Shown: positions 5,436-12,839 of the stretch, one piece after another
How positions within the stretch are numbered: the first letter of the stretch is position 1
How the letters are laid out: the number at the start of each line of letters is the position of its first letter
Assembly (NCBI GenBank): GCA_903820955.1
Contig: CAIJJH010000148.1
Coordinates: forward strand, 1 to 17,193
Origin: an uncultured Micrococcales bacterium
GTDB lineage: Bacteria > Actinomycetota > Actinomycetes > Actinomycetales > Microbacteriaceae
Direction of reading: 5' to 3'
DNA length: 17,193 nucleotides
Notes under the pieces: model-generated
The model's input: only the letters and a program-made list of their open reading frames with translations
Told to the model about the DNA's origin: nothing
The model's database searches: none
Position numbers and translations under genes: made by a program

Positions 5436-6521
5436 TTAGTTCACGAGTCCGTTAGCGAACTCGCGCGAGTCGAAGAAAGCAAAGTCATCAATGCCTTCAC
5501 CGACACCTACAAGTTTGACAGGGATGTTTAGCTCTCTCTGGATTGAATAGACGATTCCGCCCTTCGCCGTGCCATCCCGGTTGGTTAGCGCGATGCCGGT
5601 CACCTTGGCCACCGCGGCGAAAGCCTTGGCCTGAGCCATACCGTTTTGGCCAGTGGTGGCGTCGATCACCAGCAGAACTTCGGCGATCACAGCGGACTTT
5701 TCGACTACGCGACGAATCTTGTCGAGCTCGTTCATGAGGTCGGTCTTGTTTTGCAAGCGCCCGGCAGTGTCAATGATCAGGACATCGGCTTGTGAGGCAA
5801 TTGCCGCCTCGACGCCTTCGAAGGCAACTGAAGCAGGGTCTTGACCCTCGGTCTTTGGTCGAATCAGAGTTGCTCCAGCGCGATCTGCCCAGGTGGCTAT
5901 CTGATCTACTGCTGCGGCCCGGAACGTGTCGGCTGCAGCGATGACCACCTGCGAACCTGCTTCGGCAAGGTATTTCGCAAGCTTGCCAATCGTGGTGGTC
6001 TTGCCGACGCCATTCACACCGACGACTAGCATCACGTATGGCAGTTGACCGCTTGAAAGATTGAGCTCGGCGTCAGAACGCTCGAGTGATTCGGCGATGA
6101 TGTCAGCGAGAATCGCCTTGAGCTGCGCTTCGGTCGAAGCACCGGCACTCTTGGCCTTCGCCTTGACTTCGACAACGATCTTTTCGGCCGCGTCTACGCC
6201 GAAGTCGGCCTGGATTAGAACGTCCTCGAGGTCGTCAAGGTTTTCGACATCGAACTTGATGCGGCTGAACAGGCTCTTGATGCCCTTCGCGAACTTCCGC
6301 TTCGGCAGAACAACCTCTTGCACCTTTTCGGGCTTTGGCTTCTCGATTGGCTTTGGCTCAGGCTTCGGTTCAGGTTTTGGCTCAGGTTTTGGCTCAGGTT
6401 TTGGCTTTTCAGGAACGACGACTGGTTGTGGAACAACAACTTCGACGACTTCTTCAGTGACGCCGTCGACTACCGGTGTCGGTTCGGCAACCTTTTTCTT
6501 CTTCCAGAAAAGAAAAGCCAT
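5436..6521 (-). CDS. ftsY: Signal recognition particle receptor FtsY
   Basis: Membrane-associated SRP receptor GTPase that forms a reciprocal GTPase complex with Ffh. The 361 residues have a short hydrophobic-then-basic start (MAFLFWKKKK) likely to touch the membrane, an acidic/Pro-rich linker with a (KPEP)n repeat at about 39-58, then the NG domain: G1 GVNGVGKTTT at 168-177, DTFRAAA at 198-204, and DTAGR at 251-255. The motif expected as TKLDGTAKGG reads TNRDGTAKGG at 313-322: the Lys that contacts guanine is Asn and the Leu is Arg, while Asp316 is kept. The rest of the domain is normal, ending with VGVGEGIDD. The ATG lies 3 nt after the smc stop. No frameshift or stop is present, so it should make full-length protein. 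Confidence 0.97.
   Translation of the reverse strand: MAFLFWKKKKVAEPTPVVDGVTEEVVEVVVPQPVVVPEKPKPEPKPEPKPEPKPEPKPIEKPKPEKVQEVVLPKRKFAKGIKSLFSRIKFDVENLDDLEDVLIQADFGVDAAEKIVVEVKAKAKSAGASTEAQLKAILADIIAESLERSDAELNLSSGQLPYVMLVVGVNGVGKTTTIGKLAKYLAEAGSQVVIAAADTFRAAAVDQIATWADRAGATLIRPKTEGQDPASVAFEGVEAAIASQADVLIIDTAGRLQNKTDLMNELDKIRRVVEKSAVIAEVLLVIDATTGQNGMAQAKAFAAVAKVTGIALTNRDGTAKGGIVYSIQRELNIPVKLVGVGEGIDDFAFFDSREFANGLVN
6349..6408 (-). repeat. 12-bp tandem repeat in ftsY (KPEP repeat)
   Basis: Five units of 12 bp lie in tandem on the plus strand: GGCTTTGGCTCA, GGCTTCGGTTCA, GGTTTTGGCTCA twice, and a degenerate last unit GGTTTTGGCTTT. They encode alternating Lys-Pro-Glu-Pro in the linker between the membrane-binding start and the NG domain. 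The unit is a multiple of 3, so copy changes would keep the frame and only alter linker length. Confidence 0.85.
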
Positions 6522-6524
6522 GGG

Positions 6525-9500
6525 CTAGACCTTCTCCGTGAAGCGCTGACCGACAACTGCAGAGACGCCGTCTTCGCGCATCGAAACGCCGTAGAGTGCG
6601 TCGGCGATTTCCATCGTGCGCTTCTGGTGAGTGATGATGATCAGCTGTGAGTCGGTGCGTAGGTCCTGGAAGATCTGTAGCAAGCGACCTAGGTTGGCGT
6701 CGTCTAGGGCGGCCTCGACTTCGTCCATGACGTAGAAAGGCGAAGGGCGGGCCTTGAAGATCGCGATAAGCAGGGCCACCGCGGCTAGCGACCGCTCACC
6801 GCCCGAAAGTAGGCTCAAGCGCTCGATGCGCTTGCCGGCCGGACGAACGTTTACCTCGATGCCGGTGGTCAACATGTTTTCTGGGTCGGTCAGCACAATC
6901 GAACCCGAACCGCCCGGGAACAGCACTGGGAACACCTTTTCGAAGGCCTTGCGGGTGTCTTCGAAAGCCTCAGAGAAGATGTTCTGCATCTTCAGGTCGA
7001 GGTCTTCAATGATCTGGAGCAGGTCTTTTCGAGTCTGGGTGAGGTCGGCTAGTTGCTCGGTCAAGAACTTGTGGCGCTGCTCGAGTGCGGCGAATTCTTC
7101 GAGAGCGAGCGGGTTCACGCGGCCCAGACGCTCGAGAAGACGCTCGGCATCCTTGAGTCTGCGAACTTGTTCGTCACGGTCGTATGCCTTCTCGCCGTCG
7201 ATGAGTTGGTCTGGCCCGTATTCGGCGAGCAGAACCTGCTGGTCGAGACCGAGCTCTTCGTTGGCTCGGGATAGGAGGTTTGCCAAGGTCAGGCGCTTCT
7301 CGTGGTTTGCCATCTCGATGTCGTGAACGCTCTGGGTGAGGCTCGAAAGCTTCATCTGAATCTCGGCAGTCTCGCCGCGAAGGCGAACGAGTTCACCGAG
7401 TTGCCCGGAACGCTCCGACTCGAGTTCGTGTAGTCGAACCTTTGCTTTTGCGGCCGAATCGGCGACGGCTTCCATGACAGCCGGAAGAACAGCGAGGACT
7501 TGCTCGGCGGAGGCCAGCTGTTTGGCCTGCGCTTGGGCTGCTGCCTTGGCTCGCTCGATCGCCGCTTTTGCTTCGGAAACCTGTGATCTAAGTGTTTTTG
7601 CGCGCTCCTGCTCGACTCGCAAACGCTCGACGGCCGCGCCTAGATCAACTCGCACCTCAAGCTCTCGCTGGCGCTCTTGTTCGAGGTTGTCCTGAAGTGT
7701 CTGACGGTTCGATGAGTCAACCGCAGGGCGCTCCTGAGAGGCGAATTCGTCGTGAGCGGCAATCGCTCGCTGCAAGGCTGCTTCAGACTCGGCGATGCCC
7801 GAGGTTGCGGTTGCTGCAACCTGGGCGAGGCGATCTACTTCACCCGAGGACGCCTCTACCGAGACGCGCAGGCGACCGAGCCTTTCGGCGTTCGAAGCGA
7901 GCGAGGCGTCGTGTTCGTTTAGAGCGGCGAGCGCGTCTTTTGCCGACTGCTTGGCTGCGTCCTCGGTGGCACGAGCCTGGGCCATTGCGGCTCTGGAAGA
8001 CTCAATCGCACCATTCACCTTGGCCAGGCGCTTTTCGGCCGAGTCACGCTCGGCTACCAACTGAACCTTGGATGGCTTTGACTGGCTACCGCCGCGAATA
8101 ACGCTTTCGGTGATTACGTCGCCGTCCTTGGTGATGACGGTCAGCCCCTTGGCGAAAACCTTCTTCGCGGTGGCTATGTCGTCAACGATAACGACGTCTT
8201 TAAGTAGGGCGAGAATGCCCGATGGCGCCTCCACTACCTCGGTTGCGGCCTTTGCTCCAGCCACCTTGATGTTTTGGGTAGCCGACTTGGAATCAACGTC
8301 GGCGATGATCAGCTCCACGCGTCCGCCGTCGGAAGACTTCAAGTGTTCGATGGCACTTAGGCCTTGCTCGCGAGTCTCGGCAACCAGAGCGTCGGCAAGC
8401 GGGCCAAGAGCCGCGGCAATGGCAGCCTCATAGCCTTCGGCAATCTTCATGTGAGTGGCAACCAGACCGCGAATGCCTCGAAGGCCGGCGGCGGTTAGAG
8501 CACTGGCACCATCTTTTTGCTCGAGAGTTAGGTTTAGGGCCGATCGCTTGGCAGAAAGCGAGTCGCGCTCACGCTCGGCTTCGTGAATCTCGTCACGCAA
8601 GCGCTCGATCTCGGCACCGGCAATGCTTACCGCCTTTTGCGCGGCCTCGTAGCTTTTCTCGAGCGTTGAGTCGCTCTTGCCGCCATCGGCCTGCAGATTA
8701 GCTTCGAGCTCCGAATACTCGGCTTTGCGCAGGGTTAGGCGCTCCTGAGCCTCGGCGAGAGCCTGCTGGTGACGAACAACCTCTCCGCGCAAGCTGCCTA
8801 GCTTTGACTCGGCAACCGCTGCGTCGTTGGCCAGGCGCGACTTTTCAAGGTCAAACTGCGAGATCAGTGCGCTTTGCTCGGCGAGTTGATTATCGAATGC
8901 CTCTAGGGCTTCTCGAGCGGCATTGCGGCCGCTCTCGGCCTCCTGGAGTGCCTTCTTCAGTGACTCAACGGCAGCGGAAAGTTGAACCGAACTGGCTTCG
9001 GCGGCGTCGGCGTCGGCATCGATCTGGGCGGGGTCAATCGAGGCACCGCCCGCTTCGGCTCTTGAAGCTAGGAGGGCTACTCGCTGGTTAGCCATCGAGA
9101 GTAGCGAACGAAGGCGCTCGGAAACCGAGTCGAACTCGAACGAGAGCGACTTTGCGGCGTCTAGCTCACCCGAAACTTGCGCGGCCTCGAGGGCTTGTAG
9201 CCGACCGGTGTTATCGCCGAGCAGTTCTTGCAAAATATTGCGCTCGGCACGGCGGTCGGATTCGTTCTTTGCAGTCTCTTCGAGGGCACTGTGCAGGCCG
9301 GCAACGTCGTCGGCAAGAATGCGAGCCTTGGCATCGCGAAGCGTGGACGCAATGCCCTGAGCCTCACGAGCAACCTCGGCTTGTTGACCAAGTGGCTTGA
9401 GTTGGCGTCGAACCTCACCGGCGAGATCGTTTAGTCGAGTGAGGTTGGCCTGCATCGCCTCGAGCTTGCGCTGAGTCTTCTCTTTGCGTCGGCGGTGCTT

Positions 9501-10004
9501 CAGGATTCCGGCGGCTTCTTCGATGAAGCCACGGCGTTCTTCGGGAGTCGCCTTCAGGACGTTATCGAGCTGGCCTTGACCCACGATGACGTGCATCTCG
9601 CGACCGAGACCCGAGTCGCTCAGGAGTTCTTGAACGTCGAGTAAACGGCAAGGCTCCCCGTTGATGGCGTATTCGCTGCCGCCATTGCGAAACAGCGTGC
9701 GACTGATGGTGACTTCGGTGTAGTCGATCGGAAGTGCGCCGTCGGTGTTGTCGATGGTGAGTAGCACCTCGGCGCGTCCGAGTGGGCCCTTGGTCGAGGT
9801 TCCGGCGAAGATTACGTCTTCCATCTTGCCGCCGCGGAGGGTCTTGGCACCCTGCTCGCCCATGACCCAGGCGAGCGCGTCTACGACGTTGGATTTGCCC
9901 GAACCGTTTGGGCCGACGACCGCGGTTACACCCGGTTCAAAGTGAAAAGTTGTGGGCTGGGCGAACGACTTGAAGCCCTTGAGAGTAAGGCTTTTTAGAT
10001 ACAA
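6525..10004 (-). CDS. smc: Chromosome segregation protein Smc
   Basis: Condensin ATPase that, with ScpA and ScpB, compacts and separates newly replicated chromosomes. The 1159 residues show the full design: Walker A GPNGSGKS at 31-38, a first coiled coil at about 165-500, the hinge at about 505-645 (including RGIRGL and the RGGS loop near 637), a returning coiled coil to about 1000, signature LSGGE at 1066-1070, and Walker B with D-loop MDEVEAALDD at 1093-1102. The start is TTG at 10004, with AGGA 9 nt upstream; no other in-frame ATG or GTG precedes it after the nearest stop. mutM lies 45 bp upstream, and ftsY follows after 3 nt. scpA and scpB are not in this window. The strand-antisense open frames within it are shadows. 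Confidence 0.98.
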   Translation of the reverse strand: MYLKSLTLKGFKSFAQPTTFHFEPGVTAVVGPNGSGKSNVVDALAWVMGEQGAKTLRGGKMEDVIFAGTSTKGPLGRAEVLLTIDNTDGALPIDYTEVTISRTLFRNGGSEYAINGEPCRLLDVQELLSDSGLGREMHVIVGQGQLDNVLKATPEERRGFIEEAAGILKHRRRKEKTQRKLEAMQANLTRLNDLAGEVRRQLKPLGQQAEVAREAQGIASTLRDAKARILADDVAGLHSALEETAKNESDRRAERNILQELLGDNTGRLQALEAAQVSGELDAAKSLSFEFDSVSERLRSLLSMANQRVALLASRAEAGGASIDPAQIDADADAAEASSVQLSAAVESLKKALQEAESGRNAAREALEAFDNQLAEQSALISQFDLEKSRLANDAAVAESKLGSLRGEVVRHQQALAEAQERLTLRKAEYSELEANLQADGGKSDSTLEKSYEAAQKAVSIAGAEIERLRDEIHEAERERDSLSAKRSALNLTLEQKDGASALTAAGLRGIRGLVATHMKIAEGYEAAIAAALGPLADALVAETREQGLSAIEHLKSSDGGRVELIIADVDSKSATQNIKVAGAKAATEVVEAPSGILALLKDVVIVDDIATAKKVFAKGLTVITKDGDVITESVIRGGSQSKPSKVQLVAERDSAEKRLAKVNGAIESSRAAMAQARATEDAAKQSAKDALAALNEHDASLASNAERLGRLRVSVEASSGEVDRLAQVAATATSGIAESEAALQRAIAAHDEFASQERPAVDSSNRQTLQDNLEQERQRELEVRVDLGAAVERLRVEQERAKTLRSQVSEAKAAIERAKAAAQAQAKQLASAEQVLAVLPAVMEAVADSAAKAKVRLHELESERSGQLGELVRLRGETAEIQMKLSSLTQSVHDIEMANHEKRLTLANLLSRANEELGLDQQVLLAEYGPDQLIDGEKAYDRDEQVRRLKDAERLLERLGRVNPLALEEFAALEQRHKFLTEQLADLTQTRKDLLQIIEDLDLKMQNIFSEAFEDTRKAFEKVFPVLFPGGSGSIVLTDPENMLTTGIEVNVRPAGKRIERLSLLSGGERSLAAVALLIAIFKARPSPFYVMDEVEAALDDANLGRLLQIFQDLRTDSQLIIITHQKRTMEIADALYGVSMREDGVSAVVGQRFTEKV

Positions 10005-10049
10005 ATCGTCACGTCCTGAAAATGGTTTTAAGTCTTAGGCAAAAATACC

Positions 10050-10946
10050 TTATTTAGTGCCGCGCTTCTGACACCTAGGGCAGAAGTGTGACCCTCGGTT
10101 CATCCAGTTTTCGCGCTTGATCGGGGTGCCGCAGCGCTTGCAGGGGCGGCCGGTCATGCCGTAGGCATTTAGCGAAACCTCGAAGTAGCCCGATTCGCCA
10201 TTCACGTTCTTGTATTGCTCGTCGAACGAGGTCCCGCCGGCTTCGACCGCGGTGGCCAGAATCTCGCGAACGTGCTGCAGAAGCTCCTTGGCCTTGACGG
10301 TAGAAATCGAGGACGCCGACTTGTCGTAGTGCAGTTTGGCCCGCCACAGAGCCTCGTCGGCGTAGATGTTGCCGATGCCGCTCAGTACACCCTGGTCAAG
10401 CAAGACCCGTTTGATACCCGAGTTCTTCTTCTTGAAAATTGCCAGGACGCGCGCCTCATCGAATTGCGGGTCAAGCGGGTCGCGTGAAATATGCGCGGCC
10501 TGGGTCGGTATCAGAGTGATTAATGAACCAAAGCCCCCTGCTCCCCCATCGAGAGTCTCAATCATCGGGTCGAGTGCTAATGAGCCGAAGATGCGCTGAT
10601 CGACAAAACGGAACTCGAGCGGACCATCTTTGGTTTCGAGCTCGATGGTCACGCGATTGAGTTTGTCTGCCTCGAATCCAGGTGTGCGCAACAGCATCTG
10701 ACCGCTCATGCCTAGGTGTCCGATCAGGCAAAGATCGGTGCCCTTGATTGGCAACCACAAAAACTTGCCACGGCGCACCACCGCGTCGAAGGTTTGGCCG
10801 GTGAGGGTTTCGACGAAGTTTGCGGGCGAACCTTGATGGCGTCTAAGTGACCTGACGTCGTGGACGATGACTTTGGTCACTCTTGCGCCGGTCACCGAGG
10901 CGGCGAGACCAGCTCGAACGGTCTCGACTTCTGGAAGCTCGGGCAT
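10050..10946 (-). CDS. mutM: Formamidopyrimidine-DNA glycosylase (Fpg/MutM)
   Basis: Base-excision repair glycosylase/AP lyase that removes 8-oxoguanine and ring-opened purines. The 298 residues begin PELPEVETV (catalytic P2 and E3), with the conserved Lys in RRGKFLWL at 61, HLGMSGQM at 77-84, the helix-two-turn-helix GIGNIYADEALW at 191-202, and a C-terminal zinc finger with C269, C272, C289 and C292 and the DNA-contacting R284. All active-site elements are intact. The ATG overlaps the rnc stop by 1 nt (TGATG), so the two are coupled; this rnc-mutM-smc order is common in Actinobacteria. The 45-bp gap to smc is the largest in this run of genes, and I see no convincing promoter there. Confidence 0.97.
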   Translation of the reverse strand: MPELPEVETVRAGLAASVTGARVTKVIVHDVRSLRRHQGSPANFVETLTGQTFDAVVRRGKFLWLPIKGTDLCLIGHLGMSGQMLLRTPGFEADKLNRVTIELETKDGPLEFRFVDQRIFGSLALDPMIETLDGGAGGFGSLITLIPTQAAHISRDPLDPQFDEARVLAIFKKKNSGIKRVLLDQGVLSGIGNIYADEALWRAKLHYDKSASSISTVKAKELLQHVREILATAVEAGGTSFDEQYKNVNGESGYFEVSLNAYGMTGRPCKRCGTPIKRENWMNRGSHFCPRCQKRGTK

Positions 10947-11605
10947 CAGCCCAGTTTTGCTAGCAGTTCGGCGGCGGCTAGCTTTTCAGCCTCTTTGCGC
11001 GACCTTGCGGTGGCTGTTGCACTCTTGGAGCCAACGGTTACGGTCGAGTGGAAGGTTCGATCGTTAGTCGGGCCCTCAAAGCTGGTGTCGTAAACCGGAT
11101 CGGGCAGCTTCTTGGCCGAAGCCCTGGCGTGCAAGAGAGACTTGGCGTCGTTTAGCGCGAGATCGGTGTCGGTGTCTAGCAGCGGCAAAATTAGGCGCTC
11201 GACTAAACCGGCGGCCGCGGTGATGCCCAAATCGATAAAGGCTGCGCCGATGATTGCTTCGACCGCGTCGGCCAAGATTTTGGACTTACCGGTTGAAATG
11301 TGCTGGCCGCGTCCTAGCCTCAAGAATTTTTCTAGCCCGAGGTCGCGAGCCACGGTGTCGAGCGCTTCGGTCGAAACGATACCCAGACGCATTCGGGTCA
11401 GTTCGGCTTCGTCGCGGTCTGGGTTGTCTTCGAAAAGCGTCGCGGTAACAACAAAGCCCAACACCGAATCGCCTAGAAACTCTAGACGTTCGCCATTGGG
11501 CTGATTGTCGTTCTCATACGAGAAGGAGCTGTGGGTTAGAGCCTGGGTTAGCAGACCGCGGTCGATGGTTACACCGAGTAGGCGGTCAAGGTCATCCAGG
11601 TTCAT
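10946..11605 (-). CDS. rnc: Ribonuclease III
   Basis: Double-strand-specific endoribonuclease that processes rRNA precursors and structured mRNAs. The 219 residues carry the signature ERLEFLGDS at 39-47 (E39, E42, D46), E66 in DEAELTRMR, and the second metal-binding motif DAVEAIIGA at 113-121 (D113, E116). A double-stranded RNA-binding domain spans about 153-218 and ends in the usual RSRKEAEKLAAAELL helix. It follows rpmF after 14 nt; AGG lies shortly before the ATG. The two hairpin leaders of rpsP and rplS in this window are potential local substrates, which is speculation. Confidence 0.98.
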   Translation of the reverse strand: MNLDDLDRLLGVTIDRGLLTQALTHSSFSYENDNQPNGERLEFLGDSVLGFVVTATLFEDNPDRDEAELTRMRLGIVSTEALDTVARDLGLEKFLRLGRGQHISTGKSKILADAVEAIIGAAFIDLGITAAAGLVERLILPLLDTDTDLALNDAKSLLHARASAKKLPDPVYDTSFEGPTNDRTFHSTVTVGSKSATATARSRKEAEKLAAAELLAKLG

Positions 11606-11619
11606 GGGTGACCTAAGAC

Positions 11620-11823
11620 TTAAGCGTCTGCTACCTTGCGGCCCTTGTACTCAAGGAACTGAGCGTTGCCGTTCGAGTCCTCGACTACCTTGGCGCGGTG
11701 CGGCATGCTGTAGACGGTCTTACCGTTGACAACGGTTTTGACTAGGGTGACCTCGGCGGCCTTCCACTGCGAGCGGCGCGAGTGAGTGCGGCTGCGGGAC
11801 AGGCGTCTTTTAGGTACTGGCAT
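11620..11823 (-). CDS. rpmF: Large ribosomal subunit protein L32
   Basis: Small 50S protein of 67 residues. The N-terminus [20 protein letters not shown] is typical of L32, with a basic first half and a YKGRKV-type end. It contains no cysteines, so it is the zinc-independent form rather than the Cys4 type. The ATG at 11823 lies 2 nt after the stop of the DUF177 gene, with an AAAGAG purine stretch overlapping that gene's end. DUF177 upstream of rpmF is one of the most conserved gene pairs in bacteria. Confidence 0.97.
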   Translation of the reverse strand: MPVPKRRLSRSRTHSRRSQWKAAEVTLVKTVVNGKTVYSMPHRAKVVEDSNGNAQFLEYKGRKVADA

Positions 11824-11825
11824 TT

Positions 11826-12329
11826 CTACTCTTTCTCAAAGTTTTCTAGAGCCTTCCAGCGCGGATCAACCGGGCCTTCGTGCTCGTGTTCTGGGTTGCC
11901 ACTTAGCTTCTCGCCGCACTCAACACAAAGACCTAAACAGTCTTCGTTGCAAAGTGGCTGGGAGGGAAGATTCGGGACAACCTCATCTCGAATGACTTGT
12001 TCTAAATCGATTTTCTCGTCTTCAACGACAAAGTCATCCTCGTTGGTTAAAGAATAGGCGAAAAGTTCCACAAAATCCACCTTGACGTCGACTTCGATGG
12101 GGTCGAGGCAACGACTGCACTCGCCAACCGCGTAAGTGTCTCCCCCGCCGGTGACCAAAATGCCCTCGTGAACCGATTCGAGACGCAGTTCGAGCTCGAA
12201 ATGTGTGCCCGCGCTCACGCTGAGAATCGAGTTGCTCAGATCTTCTGGCAGGTCTATCTCAAACTCAGCCCGGCGCATTGTGCCCGGCTTGTGCATGAGG
12301 TCACGAACCGAGATGCCAAACCCGTTCAC
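11826..12329 (-). CDS. yceD: DUF177 family protein (YceD-like)
   Basis: Conserved protein encoded beside rpmF in most bacteria; linked to 23S rRNA accumulation through work on the plant and bacterial homologues, but its exact function is uncertain. The 167 residues include a CxxC pair (C71, C74) in [11 protein letters not shown] and a C-terminal cluster C127, C131, C135, C138 ([13 protein letters not shown]) that probably binds a metal. The middle and the end are strongly acidic. The start is GTG at 12329, overlapping the coaD stop as GTGA (4 nt), so it is coupled to coaD. There is no signal peptide. Family assignment is firm; function is not. Confidence 0.92.
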   Translation of the reverse strand: MNGFGISVRDLMHKPGTMRRAEFEIDLPEDLSNSILSVSAGTHFELELRLESVHEGILVTGGGDTYAVGECSRCLDPIEVDVKVDFVELFAYSLTNEDDFVVEDEKIDLEQVIRDEVVPNLPSQPLCNEDCLGLCVECGEKLSGNPEHEHEGPVDPRWKALENFEKE

Positions 12330-12817
12330 TTGGCGTGCTGCTTTGCTGTGTAGGCGGAAAGGACGCTGGATGGCACGTATTTGCTGATGTCGCCACCTAG
12401 TTCGGCAACCTGGCGAACCAGCGAGCTCGAGATGTGGCTGAGTGCTGGGTCACCCGGTAAAAACGCGGTTTCGATGCCGCTCTGGTCGCGGTTTACTCGA
12501 GCCTGCGGCAGTTCGACCTGCAGGTCGCTGTCGTTGCGCACACCTTTGACGATTGCGGTGGCGCCAAGTTTGGCGCAGTGGGTGGCCAGGAGGCCCGCGT
12601 TCAGGGCGCTGACGGTTACGTTTTGGAGCCCGGCCTCGGCGAGCGCTTTGCGGATCTGGTCAACGCGCTCATCAGGCGAAAAAGTGGGGGCTTTTGCCGG
12701 GTTGTGCACCACCAACACATCGAGGCGATCAAACAGGCTTAGAGCGCGTTTGGCGACGTCTAGGTGCCCGAAGGTGAAAGGATCGAACGACCCTGGGTAT
12801 ACGGCGAGCTTTGACAT
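12326..12817 (-). CDS. coaD: Pantetheine-phosphate adenylyltransferase
   Basis: Transfers AMP from ATP to 4'-phosphopantetheine to make dephospho-CoA, the fourth step from pantothenate to coenzyme A. The 163 residues show the nucleotidyltransferase motif YPGSFDPFTFGH at 7-18 with H18, the VKGVRNDSD segment at 90-98 (R94), and the ISSSLVR motif at 129-135. The length is normal. The gap to recG is 22 bp, and the coaD end overlaps the DUF177 start. In most actinobacteria rsmD lies between recG and coaD; here it does not, but is found instead upstream of recG on the other strand. Confidence 0.97.
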   Translation of the reverse strand: MSKLAVYPGSFDPFTFGHLDVAKRALSLFDRLDVLVVHNPAKAPTFSPDERVDQIRKALAEAGLQNVTVSALNAGLLATHCAKLGATAIVKGVRNDSDLQVELPQARVNRDQSGIETAFLPGDPALSHISSSLVRQVAELGGDISKYVPSSVLSAYTAKQHAK

Positions 12818-12839
12818 GCTTCTAGGTTACCCGAGCGAC

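Noticed and set aside
6754..8433. Several long plus-strand open frames opposite smc (for example 6754-7326, 7592-8101, 8068-8433)
   Set aside because: Their products are Ser/Arg/Ala-rich without family features, lack ribosome-binding sites and mirror the codon bias of smc; they are shadows.
10005..10049. Possible promoter or terminator between mutM and smc
   Set aside because: The 45-bp gap is A/T-richer, but I find no convincing -35/-10 pair or hairpin.
11826..11960. Cys cluster in the DUF177 protein as a novel zinc-binding regulator
   Set aside because: The CxxxCxxxCxxC end is a common feature of this family and not specific to this genome.
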